From JAYRWD01 sp041918255 (GTDB taxonomy: Bacteria > Patescibacteriota > Dojkabacteria > B142 > WJKM01), in NCBI GenBank assembly GCA_041918255.1, contig JAYRWD010000020.1, forward strand, positions 1 through 31,147: DNA of 31,147 bases, in the 5' to 3' direction. Within the stretch, counting starts at the first letter, position 1, and every line of letters starts with the position of its first letter. The position numbers and the translations under genes were made by a program. Below the pieces are notes generated by a model that was not told where the DNA came from, did not search any database, and worked only from the letters and a program-made list of their open reading frames with translations. Shown here in pieces: positions 15,769-23,700 of this stretch.

Positions 15769-15788
15769 GGTGTGCACAGGCGATTCGC

Positions 15789-16487
15789 TCACTTTGTCTT
15801 TAACTCATCTTTTGCAAAGAACAAAATTTGTTTTAATAAATTCATGAAACCAGCTGCTGAAATCATATCTGCAAACGTCCTGATGTCTTGCCTCAAGCCA
15901 TTCAGCAAACCCCATTTCCACGGCTTGTGAGTGTTAAGCCCAGAGTGAGGCGCCCAAAAAACTTTCTTTTTGCGCTGATACATCCATGTATTGATCGCTG
16001 ACTCCAGTTGCCAGCCTTTGACGGAGCCACTGAGGATTGTTTCTAAATCTTTCTTTTTGAGAATGCGCTCTCCTGTGAATAGTACATCCCCGCGATTCAG
16101 TTTAATGATAAAGGGCGCCTTAACTCGTCGCAGAATAAGCATGTCTACATTACTGGTTTGCTGAATGGCGTCTATTGCTCTTTCGATTTCCTTGTGATTG
16201 AGATTACGAAGGTCTGCGTCGAACAATAAAATGAGATCGCCCTTGGCATGTTTCAAACCTTCTCGAACTGCTCCTGACTTGCCGACATTTTTAGAAAGGC
16301 GGATGAACTTTATTTGAGGAAAACCCTCTCGTAGCTCCGATATGTTGTCTTCGTGAGAGGCATCATCAATGCAGATAATTTCAGCGAGGTTTGATACCTT
16401 GGCGATCTCATCCAACACTTTAAAGAGACGCTGACCTTCGTTGTAGAATGGAATAATACAGGACGTTTGCATCATTATTGGTATCAT
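15789..16487 (-). CDS. Family 2 glycosyltransferase
   Basis: A 232-residue GT-A glycosyltransferase. The nucleotide-sugar region is seen as CIIPFYNEGQR (10-20) and IICIDDASHEDN (37-48), and the metal-binding DAD is at 90-92 (LILLFDADLRNLN). The protein ends soon after the catalytic domain and has no membrane helices, so it is a short soluble type. It starts MIPIMMQTS, so Met5 or Met6 could be the true start. Such enzymes make surface polysaccharide or glycolipid, and the acceptor is unknown. It lies between a half attC and the attC at 16530. Confidence 0.85.
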   Translation of the reverse strand: MIPIMMQTSCIIPFYNEGQRLFKVLDEIAKVSNLAEIICIDDASHEDNISELREGFPQIKFIRLSKNVGKSGAVREGLKHAKGDLILLFDADLRNLNHKEIERAIDAIQQTSNVDMLILRRVKAPFIIKLNRGDVLFTGERILKKKDLETILSGSVKGWQLESAINTWMYQRKKKVFWAPHSGLNTHKPWKWGLLNGLRQDIRTFADMISAAGFMNLLKQILFFAKDELKTK

Positions 16488-16529
16488 GAATTTTTCTTAA
16501 TAGTAAGTAAAGAATCGCCTGTGCATTTC

Positions 16530-16678
16530 AAATAACGTTTAAGAGTATCAGAAGTTTTTGGCTCTCTTCCTTAGTGTAATATAAAAGAAAAAGAGAGACA
16601 AAAATTTGGGTGGAAGAAATTTGCACTCCTTGAAATATATTTGAGCAAATTTCTGGAACCTGATACAAGCTATTAAAC
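16530..16678 (-). other. attC site, one box altered
   Basis: On the minus strand the start box reads GTTTAAT (AAC changed to AAT), then AGCTTGTATCAGG, returning CTGATACTCTTAAAC and GTTATTT. Inner stems TTTTTG...CAAAAA and CTCTCTT/AAGAGAG extend the hairpin. The total length is 149 bp. Confidence 0.7.
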
Positions 16679-16693
16679 GATGTAATAAAAAAT

Positions 16694-17110
16694 TTATTTG
16701 ATTAACCCCTTAGAGTATAAATCGTCAAAAATTAGGTGGTCAACCGGAGAAGTCATTGGTTTTTGCGAGTACGTGAAAAAATTTACTTTCGCAATTTCAG
16801 CATTAGGCTTTAATTCGCCGTGGTAATCAGCAGTATAACATGTCATGCGAACAATAGTGCCCAAGGGTTTGCCGTGTGCCTGCGCTTCAAAAGTTCCATA
16901 ATGCTTTATTGTATCGTGGACAATGTCAACGCACAGTTCTTCCTTAATCTCACGAATTAAAGCCTCGTGGTCAGTTTCATCCTTCTCCCGTTTACCACCG
17001 GGGATATACCACGTATCTTTTCCCTTGCTTAAAGTTATCAAAACCTTTTCATCCACTATATGTATGTAGGCTAGCTTGTCGATAAATTGTTTTTCCATAG
17101 ATTTAATCAA
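16694..17110 (-). CDS. NUDIX hydrolase
   Basis: A 138-residue NUDIX protein distinct from the one at 570-1019. The NUDIX box is Gly39, Glu45, Arg53-Glu54-x-x-Glu57-Glu58, with Cys60 where Gly is usual. The metal-binding Glu residues are intact. The start Met-Ile-Lys-Ser-Met leaves Met5 as an alternative. It fills the space between two attC sites (16530-16678 and 17130-17223) and is thus a clear one-gene cassette. The substrate is not deducible. Confidence 0.85.
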   Translation of the reverse strand: MIKSMEKQFIDKLAYIHIVDEKVLITLSKGKDTWYIPGGKREKDETDHEALIREIKEELCVDIVHDTIKHYGTFEAQAHGKPLGTIVRMTCYTADYHGELKPNAEIAKVNFFTYSQKPMTSPVDHLIFDDLYSKGLIK

Positions 17111-17129
17111 ATAAATTTTTTATTATTTC

Positions 17130-17223
17130 GTTTAACGTTTCGGCATATCTGAAGTTTGCCAAAATTCCTTTAAAAATCAAATGGTTTTGGCAAATTTTCT
17201 GAACCAGATATGCCGTGTTATGT
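17130..17223 (-). other. attC site
   Basis: The best site in the array, 94 bp. On the minus strand it reads ACATAAC, AC, GGCATATCTGG, TTC, an inner stem AAAATTTGCCAAAA/TTTTGGCAAA region, then CTTCAGATATGCC, GAAAC and GTTAAAC (exact GTTRRRY). GGCATATCTG/CAGATATGCC pair perfectly, with the asymmetric spacer beside the boxes. Confidence 0.87.
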
Positions 17224-17247
17224 GATGTCTTTTGTTCCGGTCCGTGA

Positions 17248-17721
17248 CTACAGTAAATTCAGAATAGTTGCATCGAGAACATTTTTTAAATCATTGGGGT
17301 TTAACACAATTTCAATCCCTTTTTTGCCAGAGCCAATGCCTATTTCTTGAAATTTCAGCAGGGATGAATCTACATAAACCTTAAGGTCATTTTTCAAAAG
17401 AAGTGGGCTGACAGTGCCTATATTATAACCTGAAATTTCAAAAACTTCGTCAGGTGTGGCAAGTTTAATCTTAGCGTCGAGTTGTTTCTCAATTGAAATT
17501 GTGTTCAGTTTTTTGTCGGACGGAAGGAGAAAAAGTAAAAAATTATCTTTCATTTTAACAATTAAACTTTTTGCAATTTGACCAATCGGCAACCCAATAT
17601 GCGCTGACGCTTCTTGGGAATTTTTTACTTTTTTGGGGTATGTTGCCAAACGATAAGATATTTTATATTGGTTTAAAAAATGTTCGATTTTGTCCATAAG
17701 ATTACGATAATGAAACTCCAC
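17248..17721 (-). CDS. YbaK/EbsC-type aminoacyl-tRNA deacylase domain protein
   Basis: A 157-residue YbaK-like domain, the fold that removes wrongly attached amino acids from tRNA (ProX, YbaK and the ProRS insertion). Signature regions are YPKKVKNSQEASAHIGLPIG (about 24-43), AKSLIVKM with the conserved Lys (about 46-53), and VSPLLL with the small-residue loop (about 104-109). The first eight codons lie in the flank of the adjacent insertion sequence, so Met9 (ATG at 17695-17697) is the likelier original start. It is the last cassette before the IS200-type element, that is, the one nearest where an integrase would be expected. Confidence 0.78.
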   Translation of the reverse strand: MEFHYRNLMDKIEHFLNQYKISYRLATYPKKVKNSQEASAHIGLPIGQIAKSLIVKMKDNFLLFLLPSDKKLNTISIEKQLDAKIKLATPDEVFEISGYNIGTVSPLLLKNDLKVYVDSSLLKFQEIGIGSGKKGIEIVLNPNDLKNVLDATILNLL

Positions 17722-18244
17722 GGACTCCGCTACGCTTCATTCGTGGTTTCTAGCTCCGCATACACTGCGTGTCCTTTTTCCTCATTCTCTTGATCTCTTA
17801 TATATCTCCTGATTACTTTCTCATTCTTCCCTACTGTACTGACGAAATATCCAACCGACCACATCGCTTGATTCCCCCGCCTCAAATATCCAAATTTCTT
17901 ACGCATCATTCTTGACGCGTTCGACTTTACATCTTGCACTATCTTACTCACCGCATATTTCGGCGGTATCTCGATTAATATGTGTATGTGGTCGGGTCGA
18001 ATATTTCTCTCCTGCACATATACGTCTGGATACCTCTCTTGTAAATATCCATCCATAATTTTCCCTAAGTATTCATCTACTCCGTTCACTAACGTCTTGT
18101 ATCTTCTCTTCGGTATCCAGACTATGTGATACCAGGTTTGATACGCTACGTGTGCCTGTCTTTTTATTTTCATTCCTCATTTTACTTCCTATTCGGAAAA
18201 AGGAGAACTACATCCCCGCACTCCGCTTCGCTTCATGCGGGGAT
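17712..18244 (-). mobile_element. IS200/IS605-type insertion sequence
   Basis: The element carries a Y1 transposase and a subterminal hairpin at each end. The left one (17712-17750) has CCACG/CGTGG arms around ACTCCGCTACGCTTCAT. The right one (18212-18244) has ATCCCCGCA/TGCGGGGAT arms around CTCCGCTTCGCTTCA. The similar loops show they are paired ends. IS200 elements have no terminal inverted repeats and no target duplication, so exact edges are uncertain. No TnpB is present. It sits directly 5' of the YbaK cassette. Confidence 0.8.
17730..18173 (-). CDS. tnpA: IS200-type Y1 transposase
   Basis: A 147-residue HUH-family transposase. The HUH motif is His62-Ile-His64 (RPDHIHILIEIP) and the likely catalytic Tyr is 124 in RRYIRDQEN. 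The N-terminal YQTWYHIVWIPKRRY is characteristic of IS200 TnpA. The family cuts and joins single-stranded DNA at the hairpin ends. The size is standard and the frame is intact, so it may be active. The stop codon lies inside the left-end hairpin. Confidence 0.9.
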   Translation of the reverse strand: MKIKRQAHVAYQTWYHIVWIPKRRYKTLVNGVDEYLGKIMDGYLQERYPDVYVQERNIRPDHIHILIEIPPKYAVSKIVQDVKSNASRMMRKKFGYLRRGNQAMWSVGYFVSTVGKNEKVIRRYIRDQENEEKGHAVYAELETTNEA

Positions 18245-18331
18245 TTATGTTTGGTTTTATTAAAAACCAACCACCCTCCTCAAAGAATACCGCCACTCAC
18301 TTATTTCTCACGTGCTCACTGGGAAGGTAGA

Positions 18332-18363
18332 TGTGACTTCGCACCCTTCGGTGCTTCGTCACA
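18332..18363. terminator. Imperfect hairpin
   Basis: TGTGAC-TTC-GCAC is mirrored by GTGC-TTC-GTCACA around a CCTTCG loop, giving two paired blocks with an internal TTC/TTC loop. It is followed by a G-rich stretch and not a T run, so a terminator role is only possible. The surrounding 18245-18422 has no gene; a TTGGTTTT/AAAACCAA palindrome is at 18251-18270. Confidence 0.35.
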
Positions 18364-18422
18364 CAGGTGTGAGGGACGAAGTTACTGTGTCATAATCCCA
18401 TATATAACGCTTGTTCTATTTC

Positions 18423-18452
18423 TCGACATTAAGTAGTATAATATTATATAAT
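18423..18452 (+). promoter_or_regulatory. Sigma-70-like promoter for the plus-strand block
   Basis: TCGACA, an 18-base spacer and TATAAT lie just upstream of the only plus-strand genes. Transcription would start near 18459, so the DUF2188-like gene probably uses ATG 18481 rather than the in-frame ATG at 18457. Confidence 0.6.
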
Positions 18453-18480
18453 ATAAGTGATACTTTATTACGAAAACATT

Positions 18481-18708
18481 ATGGTTAATCAAATACGGGT
18501 ATCACCAATGAATGGTGCCTGGAAAGTAAAGCAACCAAAGAACTCAGAAGCTTTTGCTATTACATCTACAAAAATTGAAGCTGTACAGATTGCTAAACGA
18601 ATTGCGGGAAACCAAAATCTTGAATACATTGCACAAGGTATGAATGGACAAATTAAGGAGAAAAATACATATCCAAAATCAAGAGATAAATTTCCTCCAA
18701 GAGTGTAA
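18481..18708 (+). CDS. DUF2188-like small protein
   Basis: From ATG 18481 the gene gives 75 residues resembling the DUF2188 family: a first hairpin (IRVSPMNGAWKVKQP), a helix with TKIEAVQIAKRIAGNQ, a strand plus Gly turn (LEYIAQGMNGQIKEKNTY), and an FPPRV tail. The family has no agreed function and is common near mobile elements and toxin-antitoxin loci. It is the first gene after the promoter at 18423 and lies 24 bases before the antitoxin gene, so the three genes may be one transcript. Confidence 0.7.
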   Translation: MVNQIRVSPMNGAWKVKQPKNSEAFAITSTKIEAVQIAKRIAGNQNLEYIAQGMNGQIKEKNTYPKSRDKFPPRV

Positions 18709-18732
18709 ATATAATTTCTTACAAAAGCTACC

Positions 18733-19515
18733 ATGGATTATAAAAACCTAAAGATTCTAAGAAAGAAACATGACTTATCTCAAAAGGATGTTGCTAAGCA
18801 TCTATCTATTGCTCGTACAACATACATTGCTATAGAAAACAACGAACGCCAATTAAATGTTGATGAACTCCAGAAACTATCTGAGCTATATAATTTGTCT
18901 ATCCAAGAACTAATAGAAGGTACAGAAAAAAAAGATGTCCCCACTAAAGTAAAGAACCATAAGAATCTAGAAAAGAAACAAAGCTCCAGTAATATCCGTA
19001 TAGTTCTTGATCAAACTGACATCGGGAAGTTTAAAGAAGTGTTTTTGTATGTGTTAGAGAAAGTAGGGGGAAAACCAAATGTAGGAGAGACAGTACTTTA
19101 CAAGTTATTGTATTTCATTGATTTTGATTATTACGAAAAATATGAAGAACAATTAACGGGTGCTACTTATATCAAAAATCACCATGGACCAACCCCAGTA
19201 GATTTCAAAGTCGTTGTTGATCAGATGATAAAGACAGATGAGTTAGAGCAAATAAACAGCAAGTTTTTTAATTACCCTCAGAGAAAGTACCTTTCACATA
19301 GGAAACCAAACCTTTCGGTGTTAAGCGCAAAAGAGCTTGCCCATATTGATAATGTCCTAGCGAGATTATCCGATAAAACTGCGAAAGAGTTGAGTGATTA
19401 TTCTCATGGAGATGTCCCTTGGAAGATACACAAACAGGGAGAGCAGATTAATTATGAAAGTGTTTTTTATCGCGATGAGCAATATTCAGTAAGAAGCTAC
19501 AACGATGAAATTTAG
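18733..19515 (+). CDS. XRE-HTH and Panacea-domain antitoxin
   Basis: A 260-residue protein with two parts. Residues 1-62 form an XRE-type helix-turn-helix (LKILRKKHDLSQKDVAKHL, then TYIAIENNERQ), expected to bind its own promoter. After a charged linker, residues about 95-240 match the Panacea (DUF4065/SocA-like) domain: GETVLYKLLYFIDFDYYEKY, GATYIKNHHGPTP and LSDYSHGDVPW. Panacea proteins are known as antitoxins for many unrelated toxins. The stop overlaps the next gene's start by 11 bases, supporting a translationally coupled toxin-antitoxin pair. Family assignment is firm, the pairing inferred from position. Confidence 0.85.
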   Translation: MDYKNLKILRKKHDLSQKDVAKHLSIARTTYIAIENNERQLNVDELQKLSELYNLSIQELIEGTEKKDVPTKVKNHKNLEKKQSSSNIRIVLDQTDIGKFKEVFLYVLEKVGGKPNVGETVLYKLLYFIDFDYYEKYEEQLTGATYIKNHHGPTPVDFKVVVDQMIKTDELEQINSKFFNYPQRKYLSHRKPNLSVLSAKELAHIDNVLARLSDKTAKELSDYSHGDVPWKIHKQGEQINYESVFYRDEQYSVRSYNDEI

Positions 19516-19828
19516 TGAAGATCCTAGATTTGCCAAGGAATATAACTCTCTCAAAAAGAAATATAGATCGTTAGATGAAGATTTGAAACTCTTTAAACAA
19601 ATCTTGGAGACAAATATCCCGATTGATAGACACACAAGTATTTTATACGCCGAGGAACGTGTTTCAATCATTAAATCAAGATTATTTTGTAAGTATTTAA
19701 AAGGGCGCTCACTTAGAATAGTGCTGGTATTTTATAAAACAGAGCAAGAAATCATTTTTATTGAAATATTTTTTAAAGGAGATAAACCTAGAGAGGATAA
19801 AGCAAGAGTGAAAGAATATTCTAGATAA
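19505..19828 (+). CDS. RelE/ParE-like toxin
   Basis: A 107-residue protein of the RelE/ParE-like fold: an N-terminal helical hairpin (DPRFAKEYNSLKKKYRSLDE), then sheet strands with basic residues (IKSRLFCKYLKGRSLRIVLVFY, then EIIFIEIFFKG). Most RelE members cut mRNA on the ribosome and ParE members poison gyrase; which applies is not clear here. It overlaps the Panacea antitoxin gene by 11 bases, in the antitoxin-first order. It ends 30 bases before a strong inverted repeat. Confidence 0.75.
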   Translation: MKFSEDPRFAKEYNSLKKKYRSLDEDLKLFKQILETNIPIDRHTSILYAEERVSIIKSRLFCKYLKGRSLRIVLVFYKTEQEIIFIEIFFKGDKPREDKARVKEYSR

Positions 19829-19857
19829 TATAAAATCTTTATCTATGAATATACAAT

Positions 19858-19891
19858 ACCTTAGGAATACAATTGAAGTCATTCCTAAGGT
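19858..19891. terminator. Terminator-like inverted repeat
   Basis: ACCTTAGGAAT is mirrored by ATTCCTAAGGT with a 12-base loop. It lies between the converging toxin gene and the minus-strand remnant at 19928, so it could serve both directions. The T tracts are weak. Confidence 0.6.
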
Positions 19892-19927
19892 TCAATTGAA
19901 TTCAAAATAGCATTTATTACTGTCATT

Positions 19928-20257
19928 TTAAAATCCTGTCTCAAGTATTTCTTTTATCACAGTAGAGTCAAGGTTAGAAATAAAACTTTGAAGGGGCAAT
20001 AAGTCACTTGATTTGGAATTAGTTACTGGCATTGAATGGGTGACAAAATAATATTGCTTTGCATAAGCGCGAGTTGCATCCAAAGTAACCCTAAAAATTA
20101 ACTTTAGGCTATATGTATACTGTGGTATACGGAAAAACCATACTCTTCTTGAGATGTAATCCCAGTTTAGTGAATAGTTTCGGATCATGTTGATCAATCT
20201 ACAGATGTAGAAATCTACCAACAGTACTGGACTTAATGAAAGTAAAATTAAATTCAT
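19928..20257 (-). pseudogene. Truncated second copy of the gene at 25968-26495
   Basis: A 109-codon frame whose central part is nearly identical to the protein at 25968-26495 (shared stretch from VDFY to LLPLQ). It ends at ETGF, where the other copy continues for about 60 more residues, so the C-terminal part is lost. The start (MNLILLSLSPVLLVDFY) is also different. DNA identity is about 97% over 239 bp, with only protein-level similarity on the 3' flank (ISNLDSTVIKEILETGF against TSDLGPSEIEEILRAGF). Confidence 0.6.
19988..20226. repeat. 239-bp duplication, copy A
   Basis: This segment matches 26211-26449 base for base without gaps at a constant offset of 6223, apart from about six substitutions. 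Similarity stops abruptly on the 20226 side. Confidence 0.9.
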
Positions 20258-20499
20258 CTTTTTTATAGATTTTTGCTTCTTCTAGCATTCGCGGTGTATT
20301 GCCTATCGGCTTTCATTCAAATTGTAGCGTCTCTGATAAGGAATATATATTTAAAAATCAGTCAAATTTCATATTCATGACTATGCATGAAATAATTGCG
20401 TTAATGGGACCACATTGTGAGGAAAGTCAGAACCGCGATACAAGAGGTGGAAGGCTGCATATTCATACCAGCTTTAGCAATAGTAGAATAAGAAATAAA
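20258..20499. other. Gene-free stretch
   Basis: I see no supported gene here. A 73-codon plus-strand frame crosses the segment but has no recognisable features and runs over the remnant at 20500. Confidence 0.4.
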
Positions 20500-20687
20500 T
20501 CAGCCAGTAATTTCACCTAACTTTACACCGTTCGTTCTAGTAGCTACCTCTATTTCAGGGATTCTGTCTTCAGGTCCATAGTCACGAAAAATCTGACTAC
20601 ATCTCTGTTACCCTGAATTGCTTGTTTTGCTTCACCTCTCTGTGCATGAATATTTGTCAACCTAATTTGATGAGTAACGACGACAAA
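20500..20687 (-). pseudogene. Frameshifted coding remnant
   Basis: Two minus-strand frames read like one protein broken by a single base shift near 20590. The first part is VVVTHQIRLTNIHAQRGEAK to NRDVVRFF and the second DYGPEDRIPEIEVATRTNGV to EITG then TGA. The upstream end stops at 20688. I do not recognise the family, but the protein-like composition in both halves argues for a decayed gene rather than chance. Confidence 0.45.
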
Positions 20688-20725
20688 TCAAAGTCTTTTT
20701 ACGCACCAATAATAACTTAGACTAA

Positions 20726-23700
20726 CTAACTATTTCGCCTTTCTTCACTATACAACTTTGCTAATGCCCTATATCCAATAAGACGATAGTATAGTGGGTT
20801 AGATTGCTTAAATTCTTCATATAATGCTATTAGCTCTGTCCTAATTGAGCTTGCCTGATCATTAACTCCAACAGAGTCTAAAAAGCCAGTAATTCTATAA
20901 TAACCAGTCTTCCACCATCCTTCAACGTCTTCATTTCTCAACTTAGTCAAAATGTCAATTGCTAGCTGAAATTGTCCATGACTTTCATACACATCAACTA
21001 AGTGCATACACGTTGGTTGTCCAGATCGATTCACCCAATATTCCTCATCTTGGTTCACGCCTAGCCTAAAAACATCTATTGCTTGGTCTAATTGGCCTGT
21101 CTTTGCAAATAATAGACCAAGTTGGATATACCCAGAATTATTTACTAAAGGGTTGAAGAATCGTATATCATGTTCTCTTGCTTCTTGGACTAATGTTATC
21201 GCTTCATCTGTTCTACCAGTTTTTTCAAGTAAAGATGAGAGCTTGTGGTAGCCACCCAAATATGATTGCTTCCAAAACGCCCTACTTTTTTGTTTTGCTT
21301 CCTCACACACCGAAATAGCTTCCTCAATATTTCCACTAGATTCATATAGCTTTACTAGTTCCTCATAAGTAGAATCAAGCTTCCCATTCCAGAAAAGATC
21401 AGGATTTACCTCTTTGGCTTCTTTAAACAGTTTTATGGCTTCATCAATTTTGCCGGATTTCTTAAGCTGTTGCGCTAATGTGACCGTGTTGAATACAATA
21501 GCGTGGAAGGCGCTTAGATTCAGTTGCTTTGCTTCTTCAAGTAGACCGATTTCAGAACCTGGCTCTGATATCTTAGCAACTTTATAAGCATTAGCAACAT
21601 AATAATCAGGGATATTATTTTTTACTCTTTGATAGAAACTAGCCAAACAAGTATTGTATGAAGCATTTATTCTGGCCAATTTTTCGTAGGAATCTATAAG
21701 CCTTCTAGTTGGTGATGAGGATCGATTAACATCGATTGAAGTCCAAAATTCATCTGGAGCAACTTGCTCGAACTTTTCTAGTAGAGCAATTCTAGCTTCT
21801 TCATTTCCTGTGTATAAAGTATGCAAAACATCAATATTATCTTTATGTTTAAAGAACTCCTCTGGAGTTTCTTCTCGAATGGACTCTAGTATCTGTTTTG
21901 CTTGTTCAATTCTTTCTGGGTAATCAGGTGAATTTGGATTTGTGGAATTTACAATAGATCTTGATAATCTATGGATCTCTCGAAAATACCGAGCAGCGTT
22001 TTGAACTTTTATTTTCTCATATACGGCAATTGCTGCGCCAATATCTCCAGAACGAACATAATAATCGGCTAACTCACAATCAACCCCATCGTAATATACT
22101 GTTGGGTTCTCAGTCTTTAATCTTGCTAAATATGCAATCGATTCTTGAGTATCCAATAACTTAGCTAGTCCTATATGCGCTTTTGTCTCGTATGGTGACA
22201 TTTCTATTTGTCTCTCAAAAAGATACCTCGCAATATCTGGATATTTAAAAGCAATATGCCTAGCAGTGTTATTGCAAAATGAAGAATTCATGTAGAGATA
22301 GCCATCTTTGTCAGGTGAGGTAATTTGATGTGGGAATGGAACATTTGCCACCCACACTCTTTTTTCTCCTGTATACGGGTCTAGTCTCATCGAGTGATAA
22401 TCAGTCCCCCTAACCGAATCAACCTCACTTTGTGACTCAACTATTTGGTCTGTTCTTTGAAGTCGGTATGTTAGTACCCTGGATTCTTCAGGTATGTATT
22501 CAGCATTCGCAATAGCACGTTTATAAAATTTTAGAGTAGCTGTTACATCTTCGTCACTAATTCCATGGTTTCTTCTTTTTATCACTTCTATCAGCTCAGC
22601 ATCTGTTTTGTTTTCCAAACCAGCTTTGTTGCTGAAATTGGAATCTATTACAAGTAATTCTCCAGATGGCAGATCACACTCAAAACATACATGACCAGCT
22701 GTCCCATTATCCATAATTTCGAGAACACCATTTGCTCTGGCATTTACCCCAAGATATTTTGAAACAGCAAGTAGTACCGCAACTTTTCCAGTGCAGACAG
22801 CATCTTCATTTTCTAGCACATCTGTCAGGTCTGTAGACCTCTCGTGAGGGAACAGGCGATCAACTTTGTTAGCAATGGGTGTTAATACATCCTGAAACCT
22901 ATCATCTAACTCCTTTAATTTTCTACTCTTCTCAGTTGCATCCATATCGGAAGCACTAATCTCAAGGGTTCTTACTCTTAGTTCATCTAACTGTTGGCGA
23001 GCCGTAATTAAGTCTATCGACTCTCCACTTTCTTCATTGATATCTCGTAGTGATTCTAAGTGAGCGGCACACGATTGCCTAAATGTTTCATCTGCTTGCT
23101 TTAACTTTTGCTTTTCTTCATCGCTGGGAAGTCCAGAATTTTTGATACGTCTAATCTCTGCCTCATACTCATTGTATCTGTTTGAAATATCCGTTTTTCG
23201 TATCAATTCCTCGTAATTTGAGTCTCTTTCTCTTCCATCCAAGCATGCTACTAATTTTCTATGCATTGCCCTTACTGTCAGTGGTTTTTGAATCCTATCC
23301 AATGCCCGCACCGCATTTAGTGTAAAAGCAGTATTTAGATATTCATCCACAAGGTCTCCAGCTAGTTTTTTTCCTTGTTGTGCGCTTGTGGCTGAATCTA
23401 TGAACTTGTCTGTACGCGAGTTTTCTAATACAGATTGCAGCCTGTCTCTGTAGCTCTTCTTGTATGTCTTAGTTCCGTCTGCAGATTCTCCTCTTCTTTC
23501 AACAGGTTGACTCAATTGTGCTTGATTTCTGCTAACAAGTTCCTGATAAAGATGTCTAGTTTCATCATCTCCACAAAGATTGCGTGAGACAAAACCAATT
23601 ACACCTTTCCATATAGCTACTCTTTGAGAGAAACCGTTTAAACGGTCTCTTCTGTTAGGATCTTGAACATCATGCCTAACATCTTCAAATATGCCTATCT

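Noticed and set aside
20299..20520. A 73-codon plus-strand frame
   Set aside because: No recognisable features, no ribosome-binding site, and it overlaps a more protein-like minus-strand remnant.
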